Below are positions 25,833 to 34,562 of a DNA stretch of 42,556 bases, in pieces. The DNA is from Clostridium sp. (GTDB lineage Bacteria > Bacillota > Clostridia > Lachnospirales > Lachnospiraceae), in contig JAMPFS010000029.1 in assembly GCA_023664325.1 (NCBI GenBank), forward strand, positions 1-42,556, written 5' to 3'. How positions within the stretch are numbered: position 1 is the stretch's first letter; every line of letters begins with the position of its first letter. The notes beneath the pieces are model-generated. The model saw only the letters and a list, made by a program, of their open reading frames with translations. It was not told where the DNA came from and ran no database searches. The position numbers and the translations under genes were made by a program.

Positions 25833-27560
25833 CTATGCCTCAATCTTACTCATCAAATCCGCAACCGTTTTCTGAAGGCGTGCATCCGAATCCTCTAAGC
25901 TTGTACCCTTTACTCCGATATAAAACTTAATCTTCGGCTCTGTTCCCGAAGGTCTTGCGCAGCACCAGTAATTATCCTCCATATCAAAGTACAGTACATT
26001 TGACTTTGGCAGGGTAATCTCTGTCTCCTCACCGGTTGCAAGGTTCTTGGCAACGGAAGACTGATAATCACGAAATTCTTTTACTTTCACGCCGCCGATT
26101 TCCGTTGGTGGATTCTTGCGGAGCTTCTCCATAATTGCCTTAATCTGCTCGGCGCCGGTGATTCCCTTCATGGTAATCGTCTCCAAGCCCTCACGGAAAT
26201 AGCCGTACTTCTCATAAATCTCAAGCATTCCATCCCACAAGGTCTTACCCTGTGCCTTATAAGAAGCTGCAACTTCACACAGCATCATCACTGCCACGCA
26301 GGCATCTTTATCTCTCGCATAGGTTCCTGCCAGACAGCCGTAGCTCTCCTCCAATCCAAACACATAGGAATAGCTGTTATCACGCTCAAACCATTTAATC
26401 TGCTCACCAATAAACTTAAATCCGGTCAGCACCTCAATCAACTTCACATTGTAAGCTGCCGTCAGAACATCTGCCATATTGGTTGTGACAATCGTCTTAA
26501 CCAGCGCAGCATTATCCGGCAGTGTACCGGTCGCTTTTCTCTCGCGCAAAATGTATTCCGCAATCAGCATACCGGACATATTTCCCGTAAAGCTTACATA
26601 TTCTCCTGTCTTGGTATCTTTCGCATACACGCCAAGACGGTCTGCATCCGGATCGGTTGCAAGCACGATATCGGCATCTACCTCTTTCGCAAGCTTTAAC
26701 GCAAGCGCAAATGCCTTCGGATCCTCCGGATTCGGATAGGAAACGGTCGGAAAATTGCCGTCTGGAAGTTCCTGCTCCTTTACCACATAGACATTCTTAA
26801 AGCCTAACTCCTTTAACACGTTACGCACCGGAAGATTACCAGTTCCGTGAAGCGGTGTATAGACAATCTTGATATCCTCTGCCATCTTCGCAATCACTTC
26901 CGGATGAATCGACTGCGCTTTCAACTGCTCCATATATTTTGCATCCATTGACTCATCAATGACATTGTAAAGACCTGCCTTTACCGCCTCTGCCTCCTCC
27001 ATAGTCGTCACTTCATTATAATCCGTAACCTTTGCAACCTCTGCTAAAATATTCTTGTCATGCGGCGGCGTAATCTGCGCACCGTCCTCCCAGTAAACTT
27101 TATATCCGTTATACTCTGCCGGATTATGACTTGCCGTAATCACGATGCCTGCAATACACTTTAATTCCCTGACCGCAAAAGAAAGCTCCGGCGTCGGCCG
27201 CAGAGAAGGGAAAATATATGTCTTAATCCCGTTTGAATTGAGACATAAAGCGGCTTCCTTTGCAAACTCCGGTGACATTCTTCTGGAATCATACGCAATC
27301 GCCACGCCCTTTTCCTGTCCGTTCTGTGATTTCACATAGTTCGCAAGACCTTGTGTAGCCTTTCTCACCGTGTAAATGTTCATGCGGTTTGTACCTGCCC
27401 CAATAACACCGCGAAGTCCGCCCGTGCCGAACTCTAACTCTCTGTAAAAACGATCCTCTATCTCTTTCTCGTCTCCCTCTAATGCACGAAGCTCTGCCTT
27501 TGTCTCCTCATCAAAATAAGGATTTGCAAGCCACTCCTTATATTCCTCCATATAACCCAT
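25833..27560 (-). CDS. Phospho-sugar mutase (phosphoglucomutase/phosphomannomutase)
   Basis: A 575-residue alpha-D-phosphohexomutase of the PgcA/PGM2 type. The phosphoserine loop is ITASHNPAEYNGYK with Ser144; the metal loop ATDPDADRLG and the phosphate-binding RPSGTEPKIKFY follow in the right order. The family converts hexose-1-phosphates to hexose-6-phosphates. Between a mannosylglucose phosphorylase and ManA, it is the obvious enzyme for mannose-1-phosphate to mannose-6-phosphate, although specificity cannot be read from sequence. Start 27560 has GGAGG 8 bases upstream; the gap to the esterase gene is only 17 bases. Confidence 0.93.
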   Translation of the reverse strand: MGYMEEYKEWLANPYFDEETKAELRALEGDEKEIEDRFYRELEFGTGGLRGVIGAGTNRMNIYTVRKATQGLANYVKSQNGQEKGVAIAYDSRRMSPEFAKEAALCLNSNGIKTYIFPSLRPTPELSFAVRELKCIAGIVITASHNPAEYNGYKVYWEDGAQITPPHDKNILAEVAKVTDYNEVTTMEEAEAVKAGLYNVIDESMDAKYMEQLKAQSIHPEVIAKMAEDIKIVYTPLHGTGNLPVRNVLKELGFKNVYVVKEQELPDGNFPTVSYPNPEDPKAFALALKLAKEVDADIVLATDPDADRLGVYAKDTKTGEYVSFTGNMSGMLIAEYILRERKATGTLPDNAALVKTIVTTNMADVLTAAYNVKLIEVLTGFKFIGEQIKWFERDNSYSYVFGLEESYGCLAGTYARDKDACVAVMMLCEVAASYKAQGKTLWDGMLEIYEKYGYFREGLETITMKGITGAEQIKAIMEKLRKNPPTEIGGVKVKEFRDYQSSVAKNLATGEETEITLPKSNVLYFDMEDNYWCCARPSGTEPKIKFYIGVKGTSLEDSDARLQKTVADLMSKIEA

Positions 27561-27577
27561 CTTTCTAACCTCCGACT

Positions 27578-29140
27578 CTAAATACTAAATGGCACCAGCG
27601 GTAAATCCGCCTTATTATACACATTCGTCACGCAAAAATTCGACCATGCATATCTTACATGGATTGGATCCTTAACCTCCGGACTCCAAAGGGCAATCGC
27701 CTCATCGCTGATAATTTCCCCTTGCGCCTCCACATAATGCTCGCCATCTCCGCTGATTTCAAATCCATAAATCTTCTCCGGTTTTTCCCGCCGTTCTTTC
27801 CAGCCGACAACCGCTTTATTTTCCTCCGTCATACGGTCAGCATATCTCCACAAATGAATCCCGCCATAGGTGCTGTGGAAATGTACAATCATCTTCCCAT
27901 CCTGATACTCCACATTTTCTATTCCCATCGCATCATATTGCTTAATTCTTCCATAAGTCTTGCCTAGAACCTGCAATGCCAAACGCTCACCCGGAATCGT
28001 CTTGTCCGTCGGATGGAGATTGTCATATTCCCCACAGTCAATGATAACCGCCATATGCGTCCGCTTATTGTCCTTCGTTACCTGCTTTTGCTGTTCCCGC
28101 AAAATGCACCAGTTCTTATCATCCTCCACTCCATCCGCAATGAACATCGGAAGCTGTGTCAAATAAAAATCAAGGTCTTCATCCTCAAAATCCTTCCGCC
28201 ACTGCTGGATTACCATACTGTTGAGTTTTCCGTAAAAACGGGAGCGCATCTCATCCGACTCGCCCTGATAATAAATGAATCCCCGGAGTCCATAAGGCGC
28301 TACCTGCATAACCATTGTCTCATGAAGACCACACGGACGGAAAGGCGACTTCCTCCCCATCGGCGGTTCCCACGGATTGTTGCCAAGCTTTTCGCAAAGT
28401 TCACTCCACAGGATATCCGGATTCACTGCCCGAAGCTTGTCCGCTTTCGCATCCCACTCTGCGACCTCCTTCTCAAAGGCTGCAAGCTCTGCCTCATATT
28501 CCGCTTCCGGCTTACTCTCAATCAGCTTTTGATAATCCATAAATGCTGCGGAAGCACCCGGCTCCGTACGAACCATTTCCTCACTCATCCAGCTAAGCGC
28601 TGAAGTACCGCCCCAGTAACAGTCAATAATCCCGATCGGCACCCGCAGGGAATCATACAGCTTATTTGCAAAATAAAATGCCACCGCCGACATCGTATCG
28701 CATACCCTGCCCTTCATAATCTGCCAACTTGTATCCTCATGCTTTTTCTCAAAATTCTCATCTATATAAGAAAGCTTCGGCACATTATAAAACCGGATGG
28801 ACTCTCTGTTTGCCTGCGCGGATACCGCACGTCCATTGTCACTGTTTTGAAGTTCCAGTTCCATATTGGACTGCCCGCCTGCAAACCACACCTCGCCAAT
28901 CAGAATATTCTGAAGATGGATTTTTTCCTCCTTGCATATGATATCCATCGTGTATGGCCCGCCTGCATCAATGGCAGCCAGCTTAATCCGCCACTTACCA
29001 TCCTCTACATCTGCAATATACGTCCGGCGCAAAAACTCAATTTCCACCGCATCTCCGTCTACGCCTTCTCCCCAGATATAATTTTCCTTATTTCTCTGGA
29101 GTACCATGTTGTCACCAAATATCGGTGCTAGCTTTAACAT
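27578..29140 (-). CDS. SGNH/sialate O-acetylesterase-like carbohydrate esterase
   Basis: A 520-residue esterase without a signal peptide, so intracellular. Block I is GGQSNMELEL with nucleophile Ser91; the block III-like IYYQGESDEM follows; the catalytic pair is Asp373/His376 in DNLHPTD. This architecture (SASA domain with flanking beta regions) matches sialate O-acetylesterase-like enzymes. In this setting, removal of acetyl groups from imported manno-oligosaccharides is the likely job, comparable to the CE2/CE17 enzymes of Roseburia mannan loci, although I cannot place it in a CE family. Start 29140 has GGAGG 8 bases upstream; a start at 29185 lies before the ribosome site. Confidence 0.82.
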   Translation of the reverse strand: MLKLAPIFGDNMVLQRNKENYIWGEGVDGDAVEIEFLRRTYIADVEDGKWRIKLAAIDAGGPYTMDIICKEEKIHLQNILIGEVWFAGGQSNMELELQNSDNGRAVSAQANRESIRFYNVPKLSYIDENFEKKHEDTSWQIMKGRVCDTMSAVAFYFANKLYDSLRVPIGIIDCYWGGTSALSWMSEEMVRTEPGASAAFMDYQKLIESKPEAEYEAELAAFEKEVAEWDAKADKLRAVNPDILWSELCEKLGNNPWEPPMGRKSPFRPCGLHETMVMQVAPYGLRGFIYYQGESDEMRSRFYGKLNSMVIQQWRKDFEDEDLDFYLTQLPMFIADGVEDDKNWCILREQQKQVTKDNKRTHMAVIIDCGEYDNLHPTDKTIPGERLALQVLGKTYGRIKQYDAMGIENVEYQDGKMIVHFHSTYGGIHLWRYADRMTEENKAVVGWKERREKPEKIYGFEISGDGEHYVEAQGEIISDEAIALWSPEVKDPIHVRYAWSNFCVTNVYNKADLPLVPFSI

Positions 29141-29187
29141 CCCCAATTCCTCCTTCTCTCTTTCTATCTTCCCAAGCCATGTCAACT

Positions 29188-29353
29188 CTAGTGTAACGAT
29201 TTGTAATTAACCAGACTCTATTCTTGTCTGAATCTTTGTCTGCATCGTTGCCTTTTCTTGACGTAGCCACCGCTACGCCTGCGAAAAAGCGCCTTGCATA
29301 CAAAAGATTCATTCTGCGAATAAAGTCCAGTTATTACAAAATCGTTACACTAG
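29188..29353. repeat. 166-bp near-complete palindrome
   Basis: The two halves are inverted copies over almost the full length. CTAGTGTAACGATT-type ends lie at 29188 and 29353, there are matching inner blocks with small differences, and the centre is CGTAGC-CACC-GCTACG (29262-29277). It would fold into one long hairpin as RNA or cruciform DNA. It lies between the GH130 stop and the esterase start and carries no gene. It looks like an abundant-repeat or MITE-type element; only one copy is in this window. Confidence 0.85.
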
Positions 29354-29535
29354 GTTTGTTACATTATATCATAGATCCATGAATCTCGAAAGTACCTCAT
29401 GGCTTACATTTCTACAGGATGAAGTTGCCGGAAAACATACCCGGTAATCGTCCTGAACACGGAAAGGAATCACCATATGCGCATAGATTTCCTGTTCAAA
29501 TCTACACCCTACGGCAATTCCTTCCAACAATTCTC
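29354..29535 (-). promoter_or_regulatory. GH130-esterase gap: candidate promoter and short unexplained frame
   Basis: On the minus strand TTTCGA (29391-29386), 17 bases, TATAAT (29368-29363) would start transcription at about 29356, exactly at the edge of the palindrome. The rest of the gap contains a weak TTACCGG/CCGGCAA hairpin and a minus-strand frame of about 65 codons (ending at 29369) that overlaps the GH130 end but has no good start codon or ribosome site. Confidence 0.45.
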
Positions 29536-30711
29536 TTATTTCCCGTTCTTCAAATATTCCAAATTCTTAGCAATCAAATCACATCTTTGTTTTACGCAAA
29601 GAACCGAACGCATCGGATCCTGTGGTGTATGGAACACAAAATCAATCAGCTTATCCACCGTTGTGGTTGCAACATGCAGTCTTGTATCGGAAGATGCATA
29701 GTAGATAAATACTTCCTGATTCTCATTGACAATTGCGCCATTGGTAAATACCACGTTCGATACATCTCCAACCCGTTCCTCACCCTGAGGCGCAATCAGA
29801 TAACCGGATGGCTCTGCAATTACTTTGGTCGGATCCTGCAAATCCGTAGCAAATGCGTATACAACATAACGAAGCCCGGCTGCTGTATTACGAACGCCAT
29901 GCGCAATATGGATAAAGCCCTTATCCGTCTTGATTGGAGTTGCGCCAGCGCCATTTTTCGCCTCGGTAATTGTATGATACTTCCGTTTGCTTGTGATAAT
30001 CTCCTCGTCAATGACAGCATGGGTGATATCCTCGCAGAGGCCAAAGCCGACCCCTCCACCGGAACCGGTATCAATAAAATCATCCATCGGTCTTGTATAG
30101 AATGCATATTTGCCATCCACGAACTCCGGATGAAGCACAACATTTCTCTGCTGCGGGGAATTTTTTGTCACCAGATTATCCAGTCTCTCCCATGTCTTCA
30201 AATCTTTCGTGCGGACAATGCCTGCTGCCGCAACTGCCGCAGATAAATCATTGACACTTGTATCTTTGCTCTCTGAGCAGAACACGCCGTAAATGTAGCC
30301 GTCCTCATGCTTCGTCAAACGCATGTCGTATACATTCGTCTCCTCCGGGCATACATCATCCAAAAGAATCGGATAATCCCAGAACCGGAAACCGTCCACT
30401 CCGTTATCACTCTCTGCCACGCCAAAGAAGGACTTTCTGTCATTTCCCTCAATTCTTGCCACCAGATAATACTTTCCATTCAACTCAATCGCGCCTGCAT
30501 TAAATACTGCATTTACGCCAAGCCGTTCCATAAAATATGGGTTCGTCTCCGGATTCAAATCGTACTTCCATGTAAGCGGAATATGTTCTGCCGTGAGAAC
30601 CGGATTCTCCCACCGGTCAAAAATACCATTATAAAAATCAGCCTTTACATTTTTCTTTGTAATCAACTTCTCGTATTTGTCATTTTCAATATAGAATCTC
30701 TCATGCAACAT
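29536..30711 (-). CDS. GH130 4-O-beta-D-mannosyl-D-glucose phosphorylase
   Basis: A 391-residue GH130 enzyme, the usual length for subfamily 1. It should split mannosyl-beta-1,4-glucose with phosphate into alpha-mannose-1-phosphate and glucose. Family features include WENPVLTAEHIP near the N terminus, the general-acid Asp in NVYDMRLTKHEDG, the phosphate-site region PEFVDGKYAFYTRP, and the C terminus SVLCVKQRCDLIAKN seen in mannosylglucose phosphorylases. The ATG at 30711 overlaps the epimerase stop by 11 bases with AAGGAGG in front, so translation is coupled to the epimerase that makes its substrate. Subfamily 1 is inferred from overall likeness and the epimerase partner. Confidence 0.9.
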   Translation of the reverse strand: MLHERFYIENDKYEKLITKKNVKADFYNGIFDRWENPVLTAEHIPLTWKYDLNPETNPYFMERLGVNAVFNAGAIELNGKYYLVARIEGNDRKSFFGVAESDNGVDGFRFWDYPILLDDVCPEETNVYDMRLTKHEDGYIYGVFCSESKDTSVNDLSAAVAAAGIVRTKDLKTWERLDNLVTKNSPQQRNVVLHPEFVDGKYAFYTRPMDDFIDTGSGGGVGFGLCEDITHAVIDEEIITSKRKYHTITEAKNGAGATPIKTDKGFIHIAHGVRNTAAGLRYVVYAFATDLQDPTKVIAEPSGYLIAPQGEERVGDVSNVVFTNGAIVNENQEVFIYYASSDTRLHVATTTVDKLIDFVFHTPQDPMRSVLCVKQRCDLIAKNLEYLKNGK

Positions 30712-31876
30712 CTGCGCTCCTCCTTATCACTTCTAAACACATACGCCCGTTATGGTATGGGCATTTCCACGGTTCTACAATATCCTTCCTGCTGGTTGGC
30801 TTCTTATTCTCGTCAACCTCTGAGAACCATTCACTTCCCGGTCTGTCATCCACAAGGTTGTCCCTGATATAACCCCAGATTGCCTTTGCTGCATCTAAAT
30901 ATTCCGTCTTATCCGGATTCTTCTGGTAAGCATTCAGAAATCCAACAACCGACTCTGCCTGTACCCACCAGATTCTTGTTGTATCAACCACCCCATTCTC
31001 ACATTCATTCACCAGCGAATTGTCCTTATACGCCAGTTCATATACAAATTCCGTCAGGGCATTTGTAATCGGGGTTATCTTTGCTTCAATGTCCTTGTCT
31101 CCAAGAACCTCCACGCCACGGTCGAGCAGCCATGTCGTCTCTATATCATGTCCATACGACTGTAAATCAATCAGATTATTCATCTCCCGGTCAAAGAACA
31201 CATCCTGTCTTCTCAATGCCGGATTATATACCTTCTCTGCAAAAATATTCAAAATCCGAAGCATTTTTTCCTTCACGCCCGCATCCCTCGATACTCTGTA
31301 AAGTTCTGTATATGCTTCAAATACATGCAACAATGTATTCATTGTCTTTTCTGCAATAATTCCATTCTCAGAAAGCTTGTCATTCTCCACCGGCTGAAAT
31401 GTCCGGTCAAACGCCTCTAAATATCCAAACTCATCTGTGCATTTTTCCTCAATCAGATGATAAAGCTCCATTGCAATATCCAGCGCCTGCTGTTTTTTGC
31501 TTGCATCATAATAGGATGACAGTGCATAGATGGCAAAGGCCTGATTATATGTGTGCTTGGTGGTGTCAAGCGGAGTACCGTCGCAGTTCGTTGACCAGAA
31601 CACGCCGCCATACTCCTTGTCCAAACAGTGGTTTACCAAATAGTCAAATGCATGGTCTGCACATACAAGATCGTCATCATTAGGGAGGGTTAAATACGAA
31701 TTTGAAAAGAACCACAAAATCCGACTATTCAGTATGACACCTTTCTCAGCATCCTTGTAAAGATTCAAGTCAAAATCTTTACGTCCATAAAAACCACCGT
31801 TTTCCTTGTCCATCAAACCAATCCAAAATGGACGAATACAATCATTTAAATTTGCCTTCACCTCATCAATAAACAT
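30701..31876 (-). CDS. Mannobiose/cellobiose 2-epimerase (AGE superfamily)
   Basis: A 391-residue (alpha/alpha)6-barrel epimerase converting the reducing-end mannose of mannobiose into glucose. The three catalytic histidines are visible in HTYNQAFAIYAL, SYGHDIETTWLL and KCPYHNGRM, as in characterised cellobiose 2-epimerases; WWVQAE is also conserved. Start 31876 has AGAGGTG upstream; a start at 31897 lies before it. First gene of the GH130 operon, behind a strong promoter with LacI-like half-sites. Confidence 0.92.
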   Translation of the reverse strand: MFIDEVKANLNDCIRPFWIGLMDKENGGFYGRKDFDLNLYKDAEKGVILNSRILWFFSNSYLTLPNDDDLVCADHAFDYLVNHCLDKEYGGVFWSTNCDGTPLDTTKHTYNQAFAIYALSSYYDASKKQQALDIAMELYHLIEEKCTDEFGYLEAFDRTFQPVENDKLSENGIIAEKTMNTLLHVFEAYTELYRVSRDAGVKEKMLRILNIFAEKVYNPALRRQDVFFDREMNNLIDLQSYGHDIETTWLLDRGVEVLGDKDIEAKITPITNALTEFVYELAYKDNSLVNECENGVVDTTRIWWVQAESVVGFLNAYQKNPDKTEYLDAAKAIWGYIRDNLVDDRPGSEWFSEVDENKKPTSRKDIVEPWKCPYHNGRMCLEVIRRSADVA

Positions 31877-31937
31877 GATATGCACCTCTATTCCCAAATA
31901 TTAGAAAGATTCTTAGTTACTTTATTATGCTTTTCCC

Positions 31938-32127
31938 TTTAAGTAAATCTCTCGGTGCTATTTTAACATTTTTACCCAGTGTACGTCAAGAAAATTACTT
32001 TAAAAAATACAACATATTTTCTATTTTAGAATCTGCCTGAAAACTCTGCGTTCCCGCTCTGAAACGGAAGATTTGGGCAAATCCAACATATTTCGGGCTT
32101 TTTCGACCGTTTTTACTTTTTAAGTAA
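31938..32127 (-). promoter_or_regulatory. Epimerase-GH130 operon promoter with candidate LacI sites
   Basis: On the minus strand TTGACG (31989-31984), 18 bases, TAAAAT (31965-31960). Related words surround it: TTTAAGTAAA (31938-31947) after the -10, TTACTTTAAA (31995-32004) just before the -35, and the palindrome TTACTT-TTT-AAGTAA (32113-32127) further up. They share the half-site TTTAAGTA with the palindrome before the LacI gene. A 9-bp direct repeat AATTTATTC lies at 32126 and 32146, and the CTTTTTCGACCGTTT motif at 32098. Confidence 0.55.
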
Positions 32128-32161
32128 TTTATTCGATTTTAACTTAATTTATTCATACCCG

Positions 32162-33166
32162 TTATAACTTCTTCACGGAATCTCTCACATACACTTCACC
32201 GGAAATGACAATACACCCTACCGAATAATCCGGATCATTCAGCTTATGAATAATCGTATCCACGGTGCTTTTTACCATAACGTCCGTTTGTACGCCAAAG
32301 GTTGTAATCCTCGGCAGGCTAAGCTCCGCATAAATATAATTATCAAATCCCACCACAGAAATATCGCCCGGCACCTTGTAGCCTAACTTCTTAAGCTTGG
32401 TAATGACATGGAACGCCACCTCATCACAATTGCAGACAAATGCGGTTGGCATTTCCTTCGGGAAGGTCGGCTCCACATACACGCCATCCTCATCACGATC
32501 CGGAATCACCCATTCCTCCCGTACAGGAATCCCCGCCTGTAGCATTGCCTTGCGAAATCCCATGTACCGATCCATAATAGAACTGGTTGCCTGATAACTG
32601 CCAATGTAGCCGATTTTTTTATGTCCCTGTGCAATCAGGTAACGCGTCATCATACAGGCGCCGTACATGCCATCACTGATGATGGAATCTACCTGCATAT
32701 CTTCCAGCTCAAAATCCATAAAAATCAACGGAACGCCTGTCTCCCGAATCTTTTCAATATACGCCTGACTCATCTGCCCCATCATAATAATGCCGTCCAC
32801 CTTATGATTCACCAGCACATTCGGCAAAACATTCTCGTTCTCCGCCTGTTTTGTCACAATTTCCAAAATGCCAAAATGACCCTGGGCTATCAATTCCATC
32901 GTAATCCGCTGATAGAGATTGGAATAGAAAGCATCCGTACTCATGAAATTACCGGCAACCAAAACGCCAATATTGTACTGCTTGTGCGCACGGTTATCCT
33001 TGAGACCTTTCGTATAGACATAACCCAGTTCTTCTGCCCGCTTTAATATTTTTTCCCGAACCTCTTTACTAACTCCATCTTTTCCGGTAATCGCCTTCGA
33101 TACGGTGACAGTGCTGACACCCATATCCTTCGCAACATCGCTCATTGTCACATTCTTTGTTACCAT
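32162..33166 (-). CDS. LacI-family transcriptional regulator
   Basis: A 334-residue repressor-type protein. The N-terminal helix-turn-helix MSDVAKDMGVSTVTVSKAI is followed by the hinge and a periplasmic-binding-protein-like sugar domain (YNIGVLVAGNF ... ISVVGFDNYIYAEL). Start 33166 has AAGGAG 7 bases upstream; the longer frame to 33268 covers the promoter. It lies immediately upstream of the epimerase-GH130 operon in the same direction and most likely controls it in response to a mannan-derived sugar. Confidence 0.92.
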   Translation of the reverse strand: MVTKNVTMSDVAKDMGVSTVTVSKAITGKDGVSKEVREKILKRAEELGYVYTKGLKDNRAHKQYNIGVLVAGNFMSTDAFYSNLYQRITMELIAQGHFGILEIVTKQAENENVLPNVLVNHKVDGIIMMGQMSQAYIEKIRETGVPLIFMDFELEDMQVDSIISDGMYGACMMTRYLIAQGHKKIGYIGSYQATSSIMDRYMGFRKAMLQAGIPVREEWVIPDRDEDGVYVEPTFPKEMPTAFVCNCDEVAFHVITKLKKLGYKVPGDISVVGFDNYIYAELSLPRITTFGVQTDVMVKSTVDTIIHKLNDPDYSVGCIVISGEVYVRDSVKKL

Positions 33167-33282
33167 GCAAACACTCCTTCGCATAATCTTATCTATTGCA
33201 TATAAACTCTCCCGCTTCCTTATCCATCTCCCACACGGACAATATTTTGTTATTCTATTCCAATACACATACTATATGTATC

Positions 33283-33335
33283 ATTATACCACACGAATTA
33301 AATTAATCAAGCAATTTTAAGTATTTTTACTTAAA
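33283..33335 (-). promoter_or_regulatory. LacI gene promoter and palindromic operator
   Basis: On the minus strand TTGATT (33310-33305), 16 bases, TATAAT (33288-33283). Just upstream lies the perfect palindrome TTTAAGTA-TTTT-TACTTAAA (33316-33335). Its half-site recurs upstream of the epimerase gene, suggesting autoregulation. Confidence 0.55.
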
Positions 33336-33340
33336 TATTA

Positions 33341-33386
33341 ACAAAAAAACTGCTACTGCAACAGTCCGCCTGTCACAATAGCAGTT
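33341..33386 (-). terminator. Terminator of the aldolase gene
   Basis: On the minus strand AACTGCTA ... TAGCAGTT with a partly paired inner part, followed by TTTTTTT. Confidence 0.85.
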
Positions 33387-33425
33387 ATCATCAATCTTCA
33401 TTGCCATCTATAAGAAGCCTTATTC

Positions 33426-34289
33426 TCATGCCTTGCCTACAGATCCGAATAATTCCATCTTCTCCTTAACTGTAGCCTTGATTGCCTCGGCACCCGGCGC
33501 CAATAACTTACGCGGGTCAAATCCCTTACCCTCTAAGTCCTTACCAGCTTCAATATACTTACGTGTTGCTTCCTGGAAGGATAACTGGCACTCTGTATTG
33601 ACATTAATCTTTGATACGCCAAGCTCGATTGCTTTCTTAATCATATCTGCCGGAATACCTGTACCGCCATGAAGAACTAACGGCATAACACCGGTCTTTT
33701 GCTGAATGGCATCCAATGTCTCGAAACTTAAACCTTCCCAGTTCTCCGGATACTTACCATGAATATTACCAATGCCTGCTGCAAGCATGTCTACGCCAAG
33801 ATCTGCAACCGCCTTACATTCATCAGGATCCGCACACTCACCTTTACCGATGACGCCATCTTCCTCACCACCGATAGAACCGACCTCTGCCTCAATTGAC
33901 ATGCCCATTGCATGTGCAACATTTACTAACTCGGTTGTCTTTGCAATATTCTCCTCAATTGGATAGTGGGAGCCATCAAACATAATGGAAGTGAAACCAG
34001 CCTTAATACACTTATAACATCCTTCGTATGTTCCGTGGTCTAAATGAAGTGCTACAGGAACAGTAATTCCCAGTTCCTCATCCATCGCCTTAACCATAGC
34101 TGAAACGGTCTTAAATCCTGTCATATACTTACCAGCGCCCTCTGACACACCCAAGATTACCGGACTCTTTAACTCCTCAGCCGTTAAAAGAACTGACTTT
34201 GTCCACTCCAGGTTGTTAATATTGAACTGACCTACTGCATAATGACCTTCTTTAGCCTTCTTTAACATTTCTGTTGCTGAAACTAACAT
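33426..34289 (-). CDS. fba: Class II fructose-bisphosphate aldolase
   Basis: A 287-residue zinc aldolase cutting fructose-1,6-bisphosphate to DHAP and glyceraldehyde-3-phosphate. Metal and substrate residues are visible in VALHLDHGT, MFDGSHYP, EAEVGSIGG, HGKYPE, VLHGGTG and INVNTE. Length and motif set fit the Fba/GatY/KbaY group; the fructose-bisphosphate role is the default assumption for this Firmicutes type. Start 34289 has GGAGG upstream. It has its own promoter and terminator, so it is probably a housekeeping gene next to the mannan locus rather than part of it. Confidence 0.93.
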   Translation of the reverse strand: MLVSATEMLKKAKEGHYAVGQFNINNLEWTKSVLLTAEELKSPVILGVSEGAGKYMTGFKTVSAMVKAMDEELGITVPVALHLDHGTYEGCYKCIKAGFTSIMFDGSHYPIEENIAKTTELVNVAHAMGMSIEAEVGSIGGEEDGVIGKGECADPDECKAVADLGVDMLAAGIGNIHGKYPENWEGLSFETLDAIQQKTGVMPLVLHGGTGIPADMIKKAIELGVSKINVNTECQLSFQEATRKYIEAGKDLEGKGFDPRKLLAPGAEAIKATVKEKMELFGSVGKA

Positions 34290-34408
34290 GTAACATTCCT
34301 CCGTATTCTAAAAATTCTTGCCCGTCATATCCATGCAGATATAAACGAAGCGTTCGAGGCACTGACACCTCCGGCAGACGGATTTCTCTCATCTGCATAC
34401 CTGTTTTT

Positions 34409-34437
34409 ATTATACCCCAACCATATCCAAAAATAAA
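34409..34437 (-). promoter_or_regulatory. Aldolase promoter
   Basis: On the minus strand TTTATT (34437-34432), 17 bases, TATAAT (34414-34409). The roughly 110-base leader has imperfect inverted words but no riboswitch I recognise; 34440-34562 shows nothing further. Confidence 0.45.
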
Positions 34438-34562
34438 GAAAAAATTTCCTTTTTCCGTTCCAAAGAGTAAATTCCTTTCACAAAATTTTGTTCATTTATA
34501 TTCCCACTTAGCGGCATCCCCACTTCATTTTCAATCTTCACACCAGAAATATACTATCCCCT

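Noticed and set aside
29419..30246. Plus-strand 275-codon frame opposite the GH130 gene
   Set aside because: It is the antisense shadow of a well-conserved enzyme and has no ribosome site.
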